Assembly: GCA_036677085.1 (NCBI GenBank)
Contig: JAKFFI010000014.1
Span: 15,227 to 79,226, forward strand
Direction: 5' to 3'
Origin: JAGPUQ01 sp036677085
GTDB taxonomy: Bacteria; Pseudomonadota; Gammaproteobacteria; Pseudomonadales; Porticoccaceae
DNA: 64,000 nucleotides
The notes under the pieces were generated by a model. That model searched no databases, was not told where the DNA came from, and saw only the letters and a list, made by a program, of their open reading frames with translations. A program made the translations under genes and the position numbers. Of the stretch, positions 53,360 to 63,895 are shown one piece after another. Within the stretch, counting starts at the first letter, position 1, and each line of letters begins with the position of its first letter.

Positions 53360-54541
53360 TCAGCTGAACGCCTGAATCCCGGTCTGGGCGCGGCCGAGAA
53401 TCAGGGCATGCACATCGGCCGTGCCCTCGTAGGTGTTGACCACCTCCAGATTCACCATGTGGCGCATCACCGGGTATTCGTCCGAGATGCCGTTGCCGCC
53501 CAGCATGTCCCGCGCCTGGCGCGCGATCTCGAGTGCCTTGACGCAGTTGTTGCGTTTCATCAGCGAAATCAACTCCGGCGCCAGTTGGCCGCGATCCTTG
53601 AGGCGTGCCGCCTGCAAGGAACCCAGCAGGCCCAGACTGATCTCGGTCTGCATGTTGGCCAGCTTGAACTGGATCAGTTGATTGGCGGCGAGCGGCCGAC
53701 CGAACTGCTGGCGGTCGAGCACATACTGCCGCGCCGCGTGCCAGCAGGTTTCGGCGGCGCCCAGCGCGCCCCAGGAAATCCCGAGCCGGGCGCTGTTGAG
53801 GCAGCCGAAGGGCCCTTTGAGGCCCTGGACGTTGGGCAGCAGCTGTTCCGCCGGCACAAAGACGTCGTCCATCACGATTTCGCCCGTCACCGACGCCCGC
53901 AGCGCCAGCTTGCCCTCGATCTTGGGCGCCGAGAGGCCGTCCATGCCGCGCTCCAGAATGAAGCCGCGAATGACACCGTCATCGGTCTTGGCCCAGACCA
54001 CGAAGACGTCGGCGATGGGGGAATTGGTGATCCACATCTTGCTGCCGCTGAGGCGGTAGCCGCCGTCCGTGCTGCGCGCGCGGGTCTTCATGCCGCCCGG
54101 GTCGGAACCGTGGTCGGGCTCGGTGAGGCCGAAGCAGCCCACCCATTCGCCGCTCGCGAGTCTGGGCAGATACTTTTCGCGCTGCGCTTCGGTGCCGTAG
54201 GCATGGATCGGATACATCACCAGGCTCGACTGCACGCTCATCATGGAGCGGAAACCCGAGTCCACGCGCTCGACTTCGCGCGCGATCAGGCCGTAGCTCA
54301 CATAGTTCACGCCGGGACAGCCGTAGCCCTGGATGGTGGAGCCCAGCAGACCCAGCGCGCCCATCTCGTTGAAGATGGCGCGGTCGGTGTGCTCGTTGCG
54401 AAACGCGAGTTGCACCCGAGGCAGCAATTTGTTCTGGGCGTACTGGCGCGCGCTGTCGCGCACCATGCGTTCCTCGTCGCTGAGTTCGCCATCCATCAGA
54501 AAGGGGTCTTCCCAATTGAAACCGGCCCAGTCGCCTGCCAT
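53360..54541 (-). CDS. gcdH: GcdH, glutaryl-CoA dehydrogenase
   Basis: FAD-dependent oxidative decarboxylation of glutaryl-CoA to crotonyl-CoA in lysine, tryptophan and aromatic acid breakdown. The 393-residue product has the glutaryl-specific arginine at 98 (RVDSGFRSMMSVQSSLVM), the FAD segments CFGLTEPDHGSDP and KMWITNSPIADVFVVWA, the catalytic glutamate at 372 (NTYEGTADVHALILGR) and the C-terminal AQTGIQAF. The match to GCDH, rather than to general acyl-CoA dehydrogenases, is strong. ATG at 54541. Confidence 0.94.
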   Translation of the reverse strand: MAGDWAGFNWEDPFLMDGELSDEERMVRDSARQYAQNKLLPRVQLAFRNEHTDRAIFNEMGALGLLGSTIQGYGCPGVNYVSYGLIAREVERVDSGFRSMMSVQSSLVMYPIHAYGTEAQREKYLPRLASGEWVGCFGLTEPDHGSDPGGMKTRARSTDGGYRLSGSKMWITNSPIADVFVVWAKTDDGVIRGFILERGMDGLSAPKIEGKLALRASVTGEIVMDDVFVPAEQLLPNVQGLKGPFGCLNSARLGISWGALGAAETCWHAARQYVLDRQQFGRPLAANQLIQFKLANMQTEISLGLLGSLQAARLKDRGQLAPELISLMKRNNCVKALEIARQARDMLGGNGISDEYPVMRHMVNLEVVNTYEGTADVHALILGRAQTGIQAFS

Positions 54542-54580
54542 ACGTTGCCCTCACCATCGCCGCTGTTCGAGAAGGGCGCC

Positions 54581-54608
54581 ACTATAGCGACGCGCGGGCG
54601 TCTGGCAA
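54581..54608 (-). promoter_or_regulatory. Promoter of gcdH
   Basis: On the minus strand TTGCCA (54608-54603) matches five of six -35 bases and TATAGT (54586-54581) is a good -10, with a 16-bp spacer; the start of transcription would be about 33 bases before the ATG. Confidence 0.6.
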
Positions 54609-54648
54609 AGCGGGCGGCGGCTTGCAGGTGAGGGTGACCGCTGCGACC

Positions 54649-55782
54649 ATGCGCGCTGCCATCGTTCGAGCAACGGTCTTGAGTCGTCCCGCGCAGGTCA
54701 CCATCAATCTGGATCATCTGCGCCACAACTTCGCGCTGGCGCGCCATCACGCGGGCGCCGCCCGCGTGATGGCGATGGTGAAAGCAAACGCCTATGGTCA
54801 TGGCGCGGTCGCGGTGGCGCGGGCACTGTCGGCAGCCGACGCGTTCGGCGTCGCCGGCCTGGAAGAAGCGCTGGCGCTGCGCGCTGCGGGCATCGCACAG
54901 TCCATCCTGCTTGCCGCCGGGTTTTTCAGTGCGGATGAATTGCCGGAAATTGCGCGCCATGACTTCCAGATCGTGGTGCATTCGGAACACCAGATCGAAA
55001 CGCTGCGCGCCGCCCGCCTGTCTCGCCCGCTGGTCGTGTGGCTGAAAATCGACAGCGGGATGCATCGGCTGGGCATTGCCCCCGAGGCGGTCGCCGCCAG
55101 CCATGGGCGTCTCCTGGCATCGCCCAATGTGGCCGAAGTGCGCTTCATGACGCACTTTGCCTGCGCCGATACCCCGCAGCATGACCTTAACCGGCGCCAG
55201 TTAAGTACCTTTGCCTCGGCGATCGACAGGCTCCCGGGTCCCCGCAGCCTGGCCAATTCGGCGGCACTCCTGGCGCTGCCGGAAAGTCGCGCCGACTGGG
55301 TCCGCCCCGGTATCCTGGTTTATGGGATCAATCCGTTTGAGGAACATCACCCCGTCGCCGACGAGTTGCGACCGGTGCTGACACTGTCATCCCGTGTAGT
55401 CGCCATCCAGACCCTGGCGGCCGGCGAGGGCATCGGCTACGGCCACGACTGGGTGGCGGTGCAACCGACGCGGGTCGGTATTGTCGCCATGGGCTACGGC
55501 GACGGCTATCCGCGCCACGCGGGCACCGGCACGCCGGTGCTGGTGGCGGGATACCGGACCCGCTTGCTGGGTCGGGTGTCGATGGATCTGCTGGCGGTGG
55601 ATTTGAACGGCGTGCCGGACGCGCAGGTCGGCGCCGAGGTGGTGCTCTGGGGCGAAGGGCTGCCCGCCTGGGAGGTGGCCCGCAGCGTTGGCACCATCGC
55701 CTATGAGCTGCTCACCGGGATCGGCGCGCGGGTGCCGGTGCGCTATCTGGATAGCGAAGGCCCTGAGTCCAACCGCGCGTAG
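54649..55782 (+). CDS. alr: Alr, alanine racemase
   Basis: PLP-dependent racemase that supplies D-alanine for peptidoglycan. The PLP lysine is in MVKANAYGHG near residue 45, the second catalytic base Tyr in GIGYGHDW, and GYGDGYPRH and LGRVSMDLLAVDL are typical. Length is normal (377 residues). Start is uncertain: ATG at 54649, TTG at 54622, or TTG at 54679 (LSRPAQVTINLDHLRHN, nearest the family N-terminus) are all possible. Divergent from gcdH. Confidence 0.95.
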   Translation: MRAAIVRATVLSRPAQVTINLDHLRHNFALARHHAGAARVMAMVKANAYGHGAVAVARALSAADAFGVAGLEEALALRAAGIAQSILLAAGFFSADELPEIARHDFQIVVHSEHQIETLRAARLSRPLVVWLKIDSGMHRLGIAPEAVAASHGRLLASPNVAEVRFMTHFACADTPQHDLNRRQLSTFASAIDRLPGPRSLANSAALLALPESRADWVRPGILVYGINPFEEHHPVADELRPVLTLSSRVVAIQTLAAGEGIGYGHDWVAVQPTRVGIVAMGYGDGYPRHAGTGTPVLVAGYRTRLLGRVSMDLLAVDLNGVPDAQVGAEVVLWGEGLPAWEVARSVGTIAYELLTGIGARVPVRYLDSEGPESNRA

Positions 55783-55804
55783 TCCAAGCAGGGTGGCCCC
55801 GCCC

Positions 55805-56416
55805 TCAATCCTGCTTGCGCTTGACGAGGATACTGTCGAGGCCGTTTTGCTGGAGTGCGGAGCGGGCTCGAGCCAGGGTTTCCTGGGATGTAAACGGGCC
55901 GACCATCACGCGATGCCAGACCTCCCCGGGCTTGGCGCCGGCACTTTCGACAGTCGCTTTCAGGTTCAGCAGCAACAGCCGCGCACGCAGGCTGTCGGCA
56001 TCACTGCGGGAGCGGAATGATCCGGTTTGCAGGATGAACTCGTAGGACGAAGGTTTCTCTGCGGGGGCTTTTTCATCTTCCTTTTTCTTCGCAGGGTCGG
56101 TGGGCACCGGAGCCTTGACCAACGGCGGTTCTTCCACCTCGGGGACGAATACCTCGGATTCCTTGAGCAGGGTGTAAAAGTCAAAGCGCGGTTTGGCTTC
56201 CGCTTCCGCTTGCGCCTTTGTGTCGGTGTCACCGTTCGATTCCGCGGGATCACTCGGATGTGGTCGCCAGAGTACGGCCGCGAGCGTGGCTGCCACCCCG
56301 ACGATGGCGCCGCCGAGGAAGGTTGCCCAAGGGGGTGTGCGTGGACCCATGGGTAGGCGCTGATTTTTTACTTGGGGTTTTTTCGCCGAAGCGGGTTTGG
56401 CGTAATCCCGGGCCAT
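55805..56416 (-). CDS. SPOR-domain inner-membrane protein (FtsN-like layout)
   Basis: A 203-residue protein with a short basic cytoplasmic N-terminus, one membrane helix (ATFLGGAIVGVAATLAAVLW, about residues 31-50), a charged lysine/glutamate/proline linker, and a C-terminal SPOR domain (FILQTGSFRSRSDADSLRARLLLL; VMVGPFTSQETLARARSAL). This layout is that of FtsN and of SPOR proteins found beside argS in other gammaproteobacteria, but argS is not here. Likely binds septal glycan. ATG at 56416. Confidence 0.9.
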   Translation of the reverse strand: MARDYAKPASAKKPQVKNQRLPMGPRTPPWATFLGGAIVGVAATLAAVLWRPHPSDPAESNGDTDTKAQAEAEAKPRFDFYTLLKESEVFVPEVEEPPLVKAPVPTDPAKKKEDEKAPAEKPSSYEFILQTGSFRSRSDADSLRARLLLLNLKATVESAGAKPGEVWHRVMVGPFTSQETLARARSALQQNGLDSILVKRKQD

Positions 56417-56443
56417 GAGCAGGGTCGACGGTAGGAAGCCGCC

Positions 56444-56473
56444 ATTCTAGGGGGTCGCGCAGGGTGCTGCCAG
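56444..56473 (-). promoter_or_regulatory. Promoter of the FtsN-like SPOR gene
   Basis: On the minus strand CTGGCA (56473-56468) and TAGAAT (56449-56444) are separated by 18 bp, four and five of six matches. Transcription would start about 20 bases before the ATG, so this gene may be independent of aacS. The remaining bases up to 56570 hold no gene. Confidence 0.5.
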
Positions 56474-56570
56474 CGCCGCACCGCGACACATTCCAGGTCG
56501 CCGATTTTCCCGCGGTGTGGACCGCGACCGACGGAGGGAGTACGCCTGCCCTGGCCAACCAGGCCAGGGA

Positions 56571-58523
<1,953 letters not shown>

Positions 58524-58547
58524 GGCAGGGAGCGGAGACAGCGCGGA

Positions 58548-59129
58548 TCAATCGAGATACTCGAACACTTTCACGACCCGCTGCACGCCGCCGATGCGAC
58601 TGGCGATCGTCGCGATGCGGTTGGCATCGCGACGACTCACGGGACCCATCAGGTACACCACGCTGTCTTCGACCACGACATCCACCCCGCGGGTGTTCAG
58701 GCCTTTCTCGGCAACCAGACGAGAGGTCACTTTGGTGGTGAGCCAGCTGTCGTTGGTGCGCGCGAGCACTGCCGTATTGTTGCGCACTTGCAGTTCATTG
58801 AAGACCTCGCGGGCGCCCTGGTACTTGCGCGCGGTATCGCCGGCGAGGGCTTTCATTTCTTCGGTCGGCACCTCGCCGGTCAGCAGCACCATGCGGTTGT
58901 GGCTGTTCACATTGACGTGAGCGGATTCCAGTTGCGGGTGCGCTTTCTTGATGTTGACGGCGATCAGCGTACCCATTTTGGCATCGTCGAGGGACGTGCC
59001 GATGGTCGGTTGTGCCTTGCTCTCCTGGAAGGGGCGGTCGGTCACCTGGTTGAGGGCTGATGCACACCCGCCCACGGCAAGCGAACAGGACAGGGTCAAA
59101 AGCAGCGCGTAGTTACCGCGATTTTTCAC
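58548..59129 (-). CDS. dolP: DolP (YraP), dual-BON-domain outer-membrane lipoprotein
   Basis: Outer-membrane lipoprotein that supports BAM and envelope integrity and localises to division sites. The 193-residue product has a lipobox VGGC with Cys22 and two BON domains (about 45-115 and 125-190), including LLTGEVPTEEMKALAGDTAR and VYLMGPVSRRDANRIATIAS. ATG at 59129 overlaps the stop of diaA by four bases. Confidence 0.95.
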   Translation of the reverse strand: MKNRGNYALLLTLSCSLAVGGCASALNQVTDRPFQESKAQPTIGTSLDDAKMGTLIAVNIKKAHPQLESAHVNVNSHNRMVLLTGEVPTEEMKALAGDTARKYQGAREVFNELQVRNNTAVLARTNDSWLTTKVTSRLVAEKGLNTRGVDVVVEDSVVYLMGPVSRRDANRIATIASRIGGVQRVVKVFEYLD

Positions 59130-59698
59130 GTTGCGGATCCTCCAAACAGGTGGTGTTCAATGAGTTCACAGAGACAGAAAATCGCCGACAAATGGATTTC
59201 CTGGGCATGGGCTTGGTTGTCGGTCGCGGGAGAAAGTTCGATGTCGGCGTCATCCAGTTCGGCGGCCATGCGATCATCACCCGGACCGCTGAACAGGATA
59301 CAGGGGATCTTCCGGCTGTGTGCGGCGCGCAGGGCGCCGGCGAGGCTGGCCGGACCGGAGCCGGGACTGACCAGCGCAAGGCAGTCTTCCGGCCCACCGA
59401 GCGCCCGTACCTGAAGCCCGACAAGATCGCCATCCGGTACGCCGGGATCGACATGGTCGTCGAGCAGAATGGCGGGCAGCGCCGGTCGCGCAAACTGGAA
59501 TCCGCGCGCCACGCCGTGGTGCAGGCTGCCCGCCAGATGGCGGCCGACGCCGACGCCGCAAACCAGCAGTTTGCCGTTGCGCAGAAAGGTAGTGGCGATG
59601 CGCTCCGCCGCCCGTGTGATATGCGGTGCAAGCCGCTCGCCAACCGCCATTTTGGCCTGGATGCCGCGGTGGATGCTGGCAATGACTTTTTCTTCCAT
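59126..59698 (-). CDS. DiaA-like SIS-domain protein with altered phosphosugar loop
   Basis: A 190-residue single SIS-domain protein in the position of diaA (between yraN and dolP). The fold pattern is clear: IHRGIQAKMAVGERLAPHI, NGKLLVCGVGVG, CILFSGP, EIHLSAIFCLCELIE. E. coli DiaA binds DnaA and stimulates initiation. The loop that is normally GNGGSAADAQH is here GVGVGRHLAGSLHH (from residue 48), lacking the phosphosugar-contacting serine, so it is unlikely to be a sugar isomerase. ATG at 59698. Confidence 0.85.
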   Translation of the reverse strand: MEEKVIASIHRGIQAKMAVGERLAPHITRAAERIATTFLRNGKLLVCGVGVGRHLAGSLHHGVARGFQFARPALPAILLDDHVDPGVPDGDLVGLQVRALGGPEDCLALVSPGSGPASLAGALRAAHSRKIPCILFSGPGDDRMAAELDDADIELSPATDNQAHAQEIHLSAIFCLCELIEHHLFGGSAT

Positions 59699-59708
59699 GG
59701 TTCAGCGG

Positions 59709-60092
59709 CTAGGAGTCGTCGGCGCGAAACGCGTCGCGGAGCCATTCCACGGCATAGCCATCGGCGGCCGGAGATGTCGGGGGCGTCAGCAGCATGGCAT
59801 CGAAACGACAGAGCGGCTCTGCGGACGGGCCGTTGGCGAGGAAATGGCGCGCGGCGGCTATGATGCGTTGACGCTTGCGCCGGTCGATGCTTTCCTCGGC
59901 TCCGCCAAAGGCGCTGCCCGAGCGCATGCGCACCTCGACGAAGGTCAGGATCCCGCCATCGTCGGCGATGATATCAATCTCGCCGCGCGCCGTTCGGTAA
60001 TTGCGGGCAACGATGCGCAGGCCGTGACGCCGCAGGAAAGTTTCCGCCGCGCGTTCGGCATCAGCCCCACGGCCGCGCAGTTGAGGCTTCAC
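59709..60092 (-). CDS. yraN: YraN family (UPF0102) protein
   Basis: A 127-residue protein with the restriction-endonuclease-like fold of UPF0102: GADAERAAETFLRRHGLRIVARNYR, GEIDIIADDGGILTFVEVRMR (the D and E-x-R of the putative active site) and RKRQRIIAAARHFL. Role unknown; possibly DNA repair. ATG overlaps the lpoA stop by four bases. The C-terminus is slightly longer than in E. coli YraN. Confidence 0.95.
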   Translation of the reverse strand: MKPQLRGRGADAERAAETFLRRHGLRIVARNYRTARGEIDIIADDGGILTFVEVRMRSGSAFGGAEESIDRRKRQRIIAAARHFLANGPSAEPLCRFDAMLLTPPTSPAADGYAVEWLRDAFRADDS

Positions 60093-61864
60093 TGTGCTTC
60101 GCGTTCCGGATACGCCCGACCATTGCGGAAGCGCGCCCAGGGTTGGATGCGACGGATCTGTTGTCCGCCGTCCAGGACTAGGGTGCCGGTGTGGCCGGCG
60201 ATGCGGATGTCGGCATTCGGCTGCGCTGCTGCCAGCAACGGGTGGATGAGATAGGCGTCCGCGCCGAGGGCGAAGAACGGGCGATAGGTCGCCGGCAGGC
60301 TCGTCTCGGGGGCCGGCGTTGCTGCGTCGGCGAGCGCCCAGGTCATGGTGGTGAACCGGATATCGTCGAGATCGGCATCGCGGGTCGCGTCGACTATCCC
60401 GGCATAAATGGCCGAGGTGGCATACACCGGCAGATCATCCGCGTACAGAAAGTCGAGCGTCGGCTTGATCTGGCGTCCCTGGGCGGGATAGGCGATCAGA
60501 AACACCATGTCGATATCGGTACGACGGCGCGGAGGTTCCGCATCCGTGCCCTGCGTGGCGGCGGGGGAGGCGACGGCGAGCAGTGGGCGCAACACGGGCA
60601 CGAAGTCCTTGAGGGCCCTGTCGTAGACAGCGCTGGCCCGGACCTCGCCGCCCAATTGAGTGAAGGTGTCTCTGAACGTATCCAATGCCCGCCGTCCCCA
60701 GGGGGCGTCCGGGACCAGTGCCAGCGCCGAGCGCCGCCCCTCCTGCCAGGCGCGGTGGGCCACTGCGGCGGCTTCTTCGGCAGCGGACAAACTGAGCGTA
60801 CGGAAAACGGCAGTGGTCGATGCAGGGGCGCCGTTCAGTTCGTTGAGGCCCAGCACAGGTACCGGCAGCGAAGGCTCCGTGGCCAGTCGCGTCAGGGCTG
60901 TCTGATCGAGTGGTCCGATAACCAGTTGCGCGCCGTCGGCAACGGCACGGCGATAGAGATCGAGCACGTCGCCGCTTGCGGCGTCATACAGTCTGACGTC
61001 AGGAGTGCTGGCGCCTGCTGCCTGCGCGGCGAACACAGTGGCCATGAATCCGTCGCGAATGGCGTTAGCGGCGGCGCTGTAATCGCCGGAGCGGGGTAAC
61101 AGCAGGGCGACCTGTTTGAGCGCCGGGGCCGCCACGGACGCGCTTATCGCATCGACCGCGTTCCCCCATGCGGGAGCCGGTCGATTGGCCGCGCCGCCGT
61201 CGGTCTGTTCACGGCTGGCGAGGGCGAGCTGGTACCAGCCGTGCAGGCGGGCATTGGCGGGTTCCGCCGCGAGTGTATTCAGGGTACTGGTCGGTGTGCG
61301 TTCGAGCACCTGCCAGATCGCTCGTTCGATTTCACGGCGCTCCTCGGGGTCGGTCAGCGCGCCGGTGAGCTCGGTGTAGGCGGCGACGCTGCTTCCGGTG
61401 TCCCCCAGCAGCCCGAACAATTCGCCCCTGAGCCCGAGCCAGCGGCGGTGGGCTTCCGGGCTCAACTGCGGGTGGCGCGCCAGCAACTCCGGATTGGACA
61501 GAAGGTCGCGGGCCAGCAGCAGGTCGCCCTCCTGCAGGGCGGCGTCGGCGCGATCCAGGAAATAACCCAGGCGGCCTGCATCCGTCAGTGCGGCGGGGTC
61601 GATCTGACTGTAGAGTTGCAGGGCGCCGGCGGCATCGCCGGCGGCAAGCGCGGCGGCGGCAGAGGCAAGCAGCTTCGCGTTTTGCTGTTGCAGCGCGACC
61701 GAAACCGGCGCGCTTATCGGACTGAGTGCGGGTGCTGCGGTGCCGTGGTCAGTCGAACTGCAACTGACAATGAGCAGGACAGTGGTGATCGCGGTGGCGA
61801 TGGTGCCGAGCGCGCGGGCAACTAGTACGCGGGTAATGGACGAGGAAAGAATGATGGCCGGCAC
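60089..61864 (-). CDS. lpoA: LpoA, outer-membrane activator of PBP1a
   Basis: Outer-membrane lipoprotein that reaches through the wall to stimulate PBP1a. The product has a lipobox-like cysteine after a hydrophobic stretch (ITTVLLIVSC), an N-terminal TPR-like helical domain, and a C-terminal periplasmic-binding-protein-like domain (KQVALLLPRSGDYSAAANAIRDG to the end). The start is uncertain: GTG at 61864 gives a 591-residue protein with a 35-residue signal peptide and overlaps rsmI by 11 bases; further in-frame starts lie at 61894, 61906 and 61933. Confidence 0.88.
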   Translation of the reverse strand: MPAIILSSSITRVLVARALGTIATAITTVLLIVSCSSTDHGTAAPALSPISAPVSVALQQQNAKLLASAAAALAAGDAAGALQLYSQIDPAALTDAGRLGYFLDRADAALQEGDLLLARDLLSNPELLARHPQLSPEAHRRWLGLRGELFGLLGDTGSSVAAYTELTGALTDPEERREIERAIWQVLERTPTSTLNTLAAEPANARLHGWYQLALASREQTDGGAANRPAPAWGNAVDAISASVAAPALKQVALLLPRSGDYSAAANAIRDGFMATVFAAQAAGASTPDVRLYDAASGDVLDLYRRAVADGAQLVIGPLDQTALTRLATEPSLPVPVLGLNELNGAPASTTAVFRTLSLSAAEEAAAVAHRAWQEGRRSALALVPDAPWGRRALDTFRDTFTQLGGEVRASAVYDRALKDFVPVLRPLLAVASPAATQGTDAEPPRRRTDIDMVFLIAYPAQGRQIKPTLDFLYADDLPVYATSAIYAGIVDATRDADLDDIRFTTMTWALADAATPAPETSLPATYRPFFALGADAYLIHPLLAAAQPNADIRIAGHTGTLVLDGGQQIRRIQPWARFRNGRAYPEREAQ

Positions 61865-62687
61865 CCTGTACGTTGTCGCGACGCCTATCGGCAATCTGGC
61901 GGACATGGTACCGCGCGCCCTCGACATACTCAAAACCGTGGCACTGGTTGCGGCAGAGGATACCCGGCATAGCGGACGCCTGCTGCGCCATTTCGGTATC
62001 GATACGCGCCTGGTCTCCTATCACGATCGCGGTGAAGTGGATCAGGGCGAGGCCGTGCTGGCGGCGCTCGCCGAAGGGCGTGATGTAGCGCTCATCTCTG
62101 ATGCGGGGACTCCGCTGATCTCCGATCCCGGCTACCGGCTGGTGCGCGCGGCGCGCGCGGCGGGCTTTGCCGTGTCGCCGGTGCCCGGTGCCTGCGCGGC
62201 GGTGGCGGCGCTCAGCGTTGCGGGTCTGCCCAGCGACCGCTTCGTATTTGAAGGTTTCCTGCCGGCGCGCGCCGGTGAGCGCCAGCGCCGTCTGGAGGTG
62301 CTGGCGCACGAGCCGCGCACCCTGATCTTTTACGAGGCGCCGCACCGCATCCTGGAGACGCTCGCGGACATCGCGACGGTATTTGGCGCCGAGCGCGAGC
62401 TGGTGCTCGGGCGCGAAATCAGCAAGGCCTTCGAAACCTTTCTCACGGGTTCCGCGGCGGAGCTCGGCGCCCGGGTCGCGGCGGACGCCAACCAGCGCCG
62501 CGGCGAGCTGGTACTGATGGCCGCCGGCGCCCCGGAGCGTGCGCCCGAGGGTGACGATCTCGACCGGGTGCTGACCGTTCTGCTGGAAGAGTTGCCGCTC
62601 AAGCAGGCGGTCGGACTTGCCGCCCGGATCACCGGCGCGGCAAAGAATCAGCTCTACGAGCGCGCGCTCGCATTACGCGCGTGCTGA
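61854..62687 (+). CDS. rsmI: RsmI, 16S rRNA 2'-O-ribose C1402 methyltransferase
   Basis: SAM-dependent methylation of C1402 in the ribosomal P site. The 277-residue product has LYVVATPIGNLADMVPRAL, EDTRHSGRLL, SDAGTPLISDPGYRLV and FYEAPHRILETL, all family-defining. GAGGA at 61842-61846 is well placed for the ATG at 61854; another ATG at 61851 is adjacent. Divergent from lpoA with overlapping 5' ends. Confidence 0.97.
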   Translation: MAGTLYVVATPIGNLADMVPRALDILKTVALVAAEDTRHSGRLLRHFGIDTRLVSYHDRGEVDQGEAVLAALAEGRDVALISDAGTPLISDPGYRLVRAARAAGFAVSPVPGACAAVAALSVAGLPSDRFVFEGFLPARAGERQRRLEVLAHEPRTLIFYEAPHRILETLADIATVFGAERELVLGREISKAFETFLTGSAAELGARVAADANQRRGELVLMAAGAPERAPEGDDLDRVLTVLLEELPLKQAVGLAARITGAAKNQLYERALALRAC

Positions 62688-62751
62688 GTGCCGCGACGAT
62701 CGGACCCGGTCCTGCCGGGGAACGTCTGCGCGCAGGAGACCGGGGATCAAG

Positions 62752-62781
62752 AGACAAGGGCGCCGGACAACGCCCTTGTCT
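62752..62781. terminator. Perfect 11-bp inverted repeat between rsmI and the phosphotriesterase-like gene
   Basis: AGACAAGGGCG (62752-62762) and CGCCCTTGTCT (62771-62781) with an eight-base loop lie between two converging genes. There is no T tract on either strand, so it may be a Rho-dependent or processing structure rather than a classical terminator. Confidence 0.45.
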
Positions 62782-62813
62782 GGTGGGCGGGGTCTGGTAG
62801 GCGGGACTGGCGT

Positions 62814-63761
62814 TCAGTATCCGCCGATTTTCGAAAATACCCTTTTCGGATTTTCCACCATCATGGTGTTGATGTCCTTGTCGCTCACACCGGCTGCCTG
62901 CAACGCCGGCAGCACGTCGCGGGGCACATGCTCGTAACACCAGTTGGGCGCGAATTTCTCGATGTAGCTGCCATCGAAGAAGTCCTGGAAGCTGCACGAG
63001 TCGTGGGAGATCACCATCTGTCCCGCGTAGCCCTTCGCGCACAGTTTCGCCACCGTGCGCACCCGGTCGTCGGTGGGCAGCATGGCCTCCAGGCCGAAGC
63101 GGTCCATGCCGATGAAGGCGCCGCTGTCGAGGATCTCCTGCAGGTAATCGAGATCGGTGGAGTCGCCCAGGTGGCCGATCACCACCCGACCCAGGTCCAC
63201 CCCGAACTCGCGAAACGCCGCCACCTGGTCGCGCGCCGAGGTGTTGGCGACGGTGGTGTGGGTGGAGATGGGTACTCCGGTCTGGCGGTGCGCGACCGCC
63301 GCGGCCTGGAGCAGCTTCCTGTTGAAGGCGTCCACCCCCGGATGATCGGTGGCGCACTTGATGATGCCGGCCCGGGTACCGGTGCCGAGGATGCCCTCGC
63401 GGATGTCGCGCACCATGTAGCCGGCCAGCTTGTCCACCGCCCAGGAGTGCATCTGGGGCTCTTCCGTCCAGTAGAAGCCGGTCGCCACCACCACGTTGAC
63501 GCCGGTGGCTTCGGCGACCCGGCGGATCGCGTGGATGTCGCGCCCCAGATTGATCGGGGTCAGATCGACGATGGACCTGACCCCCAGGTCCGCGGCCCGC
63601 CTGAGTGCCGCGGCGGCCTTGGGAATCTCGGTTTCGGCCGCGTAATAGTCGTGGTAGTTCTGGCGCATGGACCAGTTGGCGACCACGATGTGTTCGTGCA
63701 TCAGGCACATGCCCAGATCGTTGACATCGATCGGCCCGAGTGCGGTTTCTACCTGTGGCAT
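62814..63761 (-). CDS. Phosphotriesterase-family metal-dependent hydrolase
   Basis: A 315-residue TIM-barrel hydrolase of the phosphotriesterase (PTE) family. The binuclear metal set is complete: H22 and H24 (LMHEHI), lysine 135 for carboxylation (GIIKCATD), H168 (ISTHTT), H197 (VIGHLGDS) and D254 (ISHDSC). The C-terminal MVENPKRVF is typical. Most such bacterial proteins are lactonases rather than organophosphate hydrolases; the substrate is unknown. ATG at 63761. A single gene, convergent with rsmI and divergent from rnpB. Confidence 0.92.
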   Translation of the reverse strand: MPQVETALGPIDVNDLGMCLMHEHIVVANWSMRQNYHDYYAAETEIPKAAAALRRAADLGVRSIVDLTPINLGRDIHAIRRVAEATGVNVVVATGFYWTEEPQMHSWAVDKLAGYMVRDIREGILGTGTRAGIIKCATDHPGVDAFNRKLLQAAAVAHRQTGVPISTHTTVANTSARDQVAAFREFGVDLGRVVIGHLGDSTDLDYLQEILDSGAFIGMDRFGLEAMLPTDDRVRTVAKLCAKGYAGQMVISHDSCSFQDFFDGSYIEKFAPNWCYEHVPRDVLPALQAAGVSDKDINTMMVENPKRVFSKIGGY

Positions 63762-63883
63762 GACGGTTCCCCCGGAGAGTTGCAGTTGTTGTGTGCGCCG
63801 GATGGCGCGTGCCGGATTCGTGCGGCGATGGTAGAAGAAGTGATCAGCGGGTGAAACCCCGCCACCTGGGTGTACCGCTGGGC

Positions 63884-63889
63884 TAGAAT
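63884..63889 (+). promoter_or_regulatory. -10 box for rnpB
   Basis: TAGAAT lies six bases before the expected 5' end of the RNase P RNA, exactly where a -10 should be. No good -35 is visible. Confidence 0.65.
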
Positions 63890-63895
63890 GGGCGT

